Of a stretch of 45,922 nt of DNA, positions 42,769-45,922 are shown piece after piece. Numbering within the stretch: the stretch's first letter is position 1; each line of letters starts with the position of its first letter. The notes beneath the pieces are model-generated. The model was not told where the DNA came from. It was given only the letters and a program-made list of their open reading frames with translations, and did no database searches. This DNA is from Oscillospiraceae bacterium (GTDB taxonomy: Bacteria > Bacillota > Clostridia > Oscillospirales > Oscillospiraceae): contig WQSX01000020.1 of the NCBI GenBank assembly GCA_009787625.1, positions 1-45,922 on the forward strand. The letters run 5' to 3'. The position numbers were made by a program, and so were the translations under genes.

Positions 42769-43658
42769 TGAATGTAAAAACGTATAACATTTCAGCAGAA
42801 AATTTTGTATTTGCAATGAGTAAGGAAAATCCACCCGTGCTGACGATTCCATCCGGCAGCTCTTTAATATTTGAAACAAATGATGCCCTTGACGGGCAAA
42901 TTAGAAGTGCGGGTCAAAGTATTGAGTCTCTTGACTGGGAGCGGGTAAATCCTGCGACAGGACCTGTGGCAATAGAAGGGGCGATGCCGGGAGATTCAAT
43001 CAAGGTCACTATTAAGCGCATAGACATTACAGGAACCGGCATTATGGCAGCAATTCCGGGGTTTGGCGTTTTCGGAGACGAAACCACCTCGGCAAGCCTT
43101 GAAATTATGCCCATATACGACGACTATATTGATTTCGGTCACGGAATCAAGCTACCTTATCGCCCTATGCTGGGCGTAATCGGAGTTGCGCCCGCAGGAG
43201 ACCCGATACCCTGCGGAACTCCGGGCAGCCACGGCGGGAATATGGACTGCAAGAAAATTGCGCCGCGAAGTGAGCTATACTTACCTGTATTCTGTCCGGG
43301 GGCTCTGCTCGCGATGGGTGATGCTCACGCATGCATGGGAGATGGGGAAATTATGGGAACGGGAGTAGAAGCGCCTGCAACCATTGAAGTCGAAGTTGAG
43401 CTACTCAAAAAGTTTACAATCACCGACCCACTGCTTGAAGCGGATGGACTTATTTATTCACTGGTATCGGCTGACACTCTGGAGAATGCGACAAAGCGGG
43501 CAGTTGCCAATATACGTGATATGGTGGCCAAAAAAATGAACCTTGACAATAACACAGCAGGAATGTTACTCAGCGCGATAGGAGAATTAGAGATTTGCCA
43601 AGTTGTAGACCCATTGGTAACAGTAAGGTTCGGAATTGCAAAGGAATATGTACTATAG
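42768..43658 (+). CDS. Acetamidase/formamidase-family protein
   Basis: A 296-residue protein with the FmdA/AmdA pattern: GPVAIEGAMPGDSIKVTI, NMDCKKIAPRSELYLPVF, GDAHACMGDGEIMGTGVE. Predicted to hydrolyse small amides to ammonia and the acid, in the cytoplasm, with zinc held by the conserved His and Asp residues. It begins in the stop of the flavodoxin gene. Confidence 0.92.
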   Translation: MNVKTYNISAENFVFAMSKENPPVLTIPSGSSLIFETNDALDGQIRSAGQSIESLDWERVNPATGPVAIEGAMPGDSIKVTIKRIDITGTGIMAAIPGFGVFGDETTSASLEIMPIYDDYIDFGHGIKLPYRPMLGVIGVAPAGDPIPCGTPGSHGGNMDCKKIAPRSELYLPVFCPGALLAMGDAHACMGDGEIMGTGVEAPATIEVEVELLKKFTITDPLLEADGLIYSLVSADTLENATKRAVANIRDMVAKKMNLDNNTAGMLLSAIGELEICQVVDPLVTVRFGIAKEYVL

Positions 43659-43823
43659 TGGCAGCAGAGACAGTTTATTAAAATGTTTTTCAAACGATAC
43701 CGGCAAACGATACCACCTTGGGTACTTGACATGTACCTTCGGCTGTGCTAAATTTAAGTGCTTAATACCATCAAATTTTAGGATTATGTACTGCATAAAA
43801 ATTTTGGAGGAAAATCATAGATT

Positions 43824-45605
43824 ATGAAGAACTTGAAAGTATCGACAAAACTTATCGTCAGTTTTCTCATAGTTATTGTACTGACCGCCATTGTCGGAGG
43901 AGCGGGAATTATCGGTATGATGCAAATGGGTCAGGGAGCCGACGAATTGTACGACAGGCAACTTTTGCCTATTATCTACCTTGCGGACGCGCGCCAGACT
44001 TTCCAACGCAATCAAACAGTCATGCGTGAAGTTGCGCTTGCCCGCGGCAGCGATGAGCGGCTGGATGTTCACAGGGCGGCTGCTGAACAAAACGCGGCAT
44101 TGTTTCACTCGTTTATGCACGAGTTCGGCATAACCATCATAGACCCTGAAGTCAGAAATCAGTTTGACAATGTTATGCGGACTTTCGACGAATGGCAGGC
44201 TGTGCTGCTTCATCTTGTGGACGTATCCAGGGTTGCGGCGTCTTCGTCCGAGATTGTCCCGATTATGGAAGACAGTGCGGTTCCGCTTGCAGCTAATTTG
44301 ATGGCTGCAATGGATAGCATCGTAGAGGCAAGGGTTGCGCAAGCAGAGGCTGTTGATCAGGAAATCGACGATACATACACCACCATGCTTGTCATTATTA
44401 TCATCGCGCTTGCAGCCGCAGTAATTATAGCTATCTCACTCGCTTTCTATATATCCGGTCTTATCAGCAAGCCAATCGTAAACCTGTCAAGATGGATGGA
44501 ACATGCAGGCACAACCGGCGATATAACAATGTCCGAATCTGATAGTCGCGACATCGAGGAAATGGGTAAAGTCAAAGATGAAATAGGTGGATTATTTAGA
44601 TACACCGGCGGGTTAATCGCACACATCGGATATATAGCGAAAGAAGTCGAAGTACTCGCAAGCGGTGACCTAACGCATGAGTTAAAGTTGCTTTCGAATG
44701 ATGATACAGTCGGTAAATCACTCTTGAAAATGACCGACAGTCTGAACAATATGTTCAGCGAAATAAATACCGCAACCACACAAGTAGCCAGCGGCTCTAA
44801 GCAAATTTCGGATGGCGCACAGACGTTGGCGCAGGGCAGCACGGAGCAGGCGGCATCGGTGCAGGAGTTGTCGTCATCAATTCATGACATTGCGTCAAAG
44901 ACGAAAGAGAATGCGGATATGGCAAACCGCGCCGCGACGCTGGCGAACAGTATCAAGAGCTCTGCGGAAAAAGGCAGTCACCAGATGGACGAAATGATGA
45001 CCGCCGTCCGCGACATCAACGCTTCCAGCCAGAATATCGGCAAAGTCATAAAATCCATCGACGACATTGCGTTTCAGACGAACATTCTTGCGCTGAACGC
45101 CGCTGTTGAAGCTGCGCGCGCCGGACAGCACGGTAAGGGATTCGCCGTCGTCGCTGAGGAAGTCAGAAACCTTGCGGCAAAGTCTGCTGAAGCGGCAAAA
45201 GATACTGAGAGTTTGATCGCAGATTCGATTGAAAAAGCGGAACTTGGTTCGCGCATCGCCGACGACACGGCGGCAAGTTTGACGGAAATCGTGTCCGGCA
45301 TCGGCGAGAGCAGTAAGCTCGTGGGCGAGATTGCAAGATCCTCAGAGGATCAATCCGTGGGTATCGAGCAGATTAACAGGGGCATCGATCAAGTCGCGCA
45401 AGTCACACAGCAGAACTCCGCGACCGCTGAGCAATCGGCAGCGGCATCACAAGAAATGAGCGGTCAGTCCATGATGTTGGAAGAGCTAATCTCGCGCTTT
45501 AAGCTGAAGGGTTCCGGAGCAGGGCTTAACAAGATTGACGCGCCAAAACAAAGTTTGTCCGCCTCCCAAAATGATGAATTTGATGATTCGTTTGGCAAAT
45601 ATTAA
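43824..45605 (+). CDS. Methyl-accepting chemotaxis protein
   Basis: A 593-residue receptor. TM1 is at about 10-32, a 4-helix-bundle sensor lies outside (about 33-188), TM2 is at about 190-212, then HAMP, a methylation-helix region, and the tip hairpin [20 protein letters not shown] (about 412-431). It relays a signal to CheA/CheW. GGAGG precedes its ATG by 13 nt. The sensor type is the short 4HB family; the ligand is unknown. Confidence 0.96.
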   Translation: MKNLKVSTKLIVSFLIVIVLTAIVGGAGIIGMMQMGQGADELYDRQLLPIIYLADARQTFQRNQTVMREVALARGSDERLDVHRAAAEQNAALFHSFMHEFGITIIDPEVRNQFDNVMRTFDEWQAVLLHLVDVSRVAASSSEIVPIMEDSAVPLAANLMAAMDSIVEARVAQAEAVDQEIDDTYTTMLVIIIIALAAAVIIAISLAFYISGLISKPIVNLSRWMEHAGTTGDITMSESDSRDIEEMGKVKDEIGGLFRYTGGLIAHIGYIAKEVEVLASGDLTHELKLLSNDDTVGKSLLKMTDSLNNMFSEINTATTQVASGSKQISDGAQTLAQGSTEQAASVQELSSSIHDIASKTKENADMANRAATLANSIKSSAEKGSHQMDEMMTAVRDINASSQNIGKVIKSIDDIAFQTNILALNAAVEAARAGQHGKGFAVVAEEVRNLAAKSAEAAKDTESLIADSIEKAELGSRIADDTAASLTEIVSGIGESSKLVGEIARSSEDQSVGIEQINRGIDQVAQVTQQNSATAEQSAAASQEMSGQSMMLEELISRFKLKGSGAGLNKIDAPKQSLSASQNDEFDDSFGKY

Positions 45606-45666
45606 GTGCCCCATTTTTATGTGTTGAAATGTTGCAATTTTGCGGCTTTCAAGTTTTTCAGATAGG

Positions 45667-45698
45667 GACTCGGGCTGCAAAAAGTCCGAGTCTTTCTC
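45667..45698 (+). terminator. Terminator of the chemotaxis receptor gene
   Basis: GACTCGG (45667-45673) pairs with CCGAGTC (45686-45692), followed by TTTCTC. About 60 bases after the stop codon. Confidence 0.75.
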
Positions 45699-45844
45699 TG
45701 CCCACACCTCCAAACCATGCCCTCGTCCTGTGGCGCTCCGATATCAAGCTCCGATTCAGACCATGGCTATGTGCCTGCAACGGGCGACACAGAAAATGAG
45801 TTCATAGAGTAGCCTATAGGATCATAGTGTAAAATAAAAATGGG

Positions 45845-45877
45845 TAAAAAGAGGGAAATGGGCGTGGCCCACTTCCC
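45845..45877 (-). terminator. Terminator of a leftward gene beyond the window
   Basis: GGGAAATGGGC (45853-45863) pairs with GCCCACTTCCC (45867-45877). On the minus strand the stem is followed by TCTTTTTA. No gene is visible in 45699-45922. Confidence 0.6.
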
Positions 45878-45922
45878 AAGCATACAAAAATTCAGTAAAA
45901 TGTAATTGCTTAGAAAACATTG

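Overview
The window looks like the chromosome of a low-GC Clostridia-type Firmicute. The evidence is AT-rich intergenic DNA, GGAGG-type ribosome binding sites, frequent TTG/GTG starts and TTGACA-17-TATAAT promoters, plus families typical of Clostridia (EFR1 ferredoxin, DUF5348, DUF3847, DUF6485-like). A selenocysteine tRNA and a methyl-accepting chemotaxis protein suggest a selenoprotein-making, probably motile anaerobe. Species cannot be named from the sequence alone.

Layout. (1) 1-5390, all minus strand: a defence-like cargo block with a partial Schlafen/AlbA_2 protein, an AbiJ-like protein, two membrane proteins, and an adjacent MBL-fold hydrolase plus PD-(D/E)XK-like protein. (2) 5528-6979: MobA/MobL relaxase. 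(3) 7.06-21.13 kb: a second, nested element that looks like a phage satellite or a decayed prophage. It has its own integrase, a YefM/YoeB module, a type I toxin with antisense RNA, divergent XRE regulators, a replication segment with five iterons, many small overlapping genes, phage tail-like genes, a sigma-like regulator, a frameshifted ORF6N gene and two small-terminase-like genes. I see no large terminase, portal or capsid gene. (4) 21.2-26.2 kb: the other arm of the outer mobilisable element, with a membrane peptide, GNAT toxin/antitoxin pair, tandem hairpins (possible oriT), DUF3847, excisionase-like gene, XRE regulator and integrase, ending at tRNA-Sec (selC), its likely attachment site. 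(5) 26.3-30.0 kb: small metabolic genes (Smr, a deformylase missing key residues, EFR1 ferredoxin, cupin, PAP2). (6) 30.07-41.93 kb: a complete type I-E CRISPR-Cas locus, cas3-[intergenic]-cas8e-cse2-cas7e-cas5e-cas6e-cas1-cas2/exonuclease, followed by 31 repeats and 30 spacers. (7) 41.9-45.9 kb: a hicB remnant, a flavodoxin, an acetamidase/formamidase-family protein and a chemotaxis receptor.

The most interesting signal is in the 246-bp gap between cas3 and cas8e. It holds two diverged copies of the CRISPR repeat on the minus strand around one 33-nt spacer. The first 15 nt of that spacer match a site just upstream of the cas8e promoter at 14 of 15 positions. The only mismatch is at position 6, which type I-E Cascade does not read, and the site is flanked by AAC. 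Two spacers of the main array overlap by 15 nt and independently imply AAC as the PAM. This predicts a Cascade-guided autoregulatory RNA (CreR-like) controlling the cas operon. A second notable event is a 67-bp promoter duplicated from the Smr/deformylase operon to the front of the SH3-cas3 transcript, joined to a copy of the deformylase gene's 3' end.
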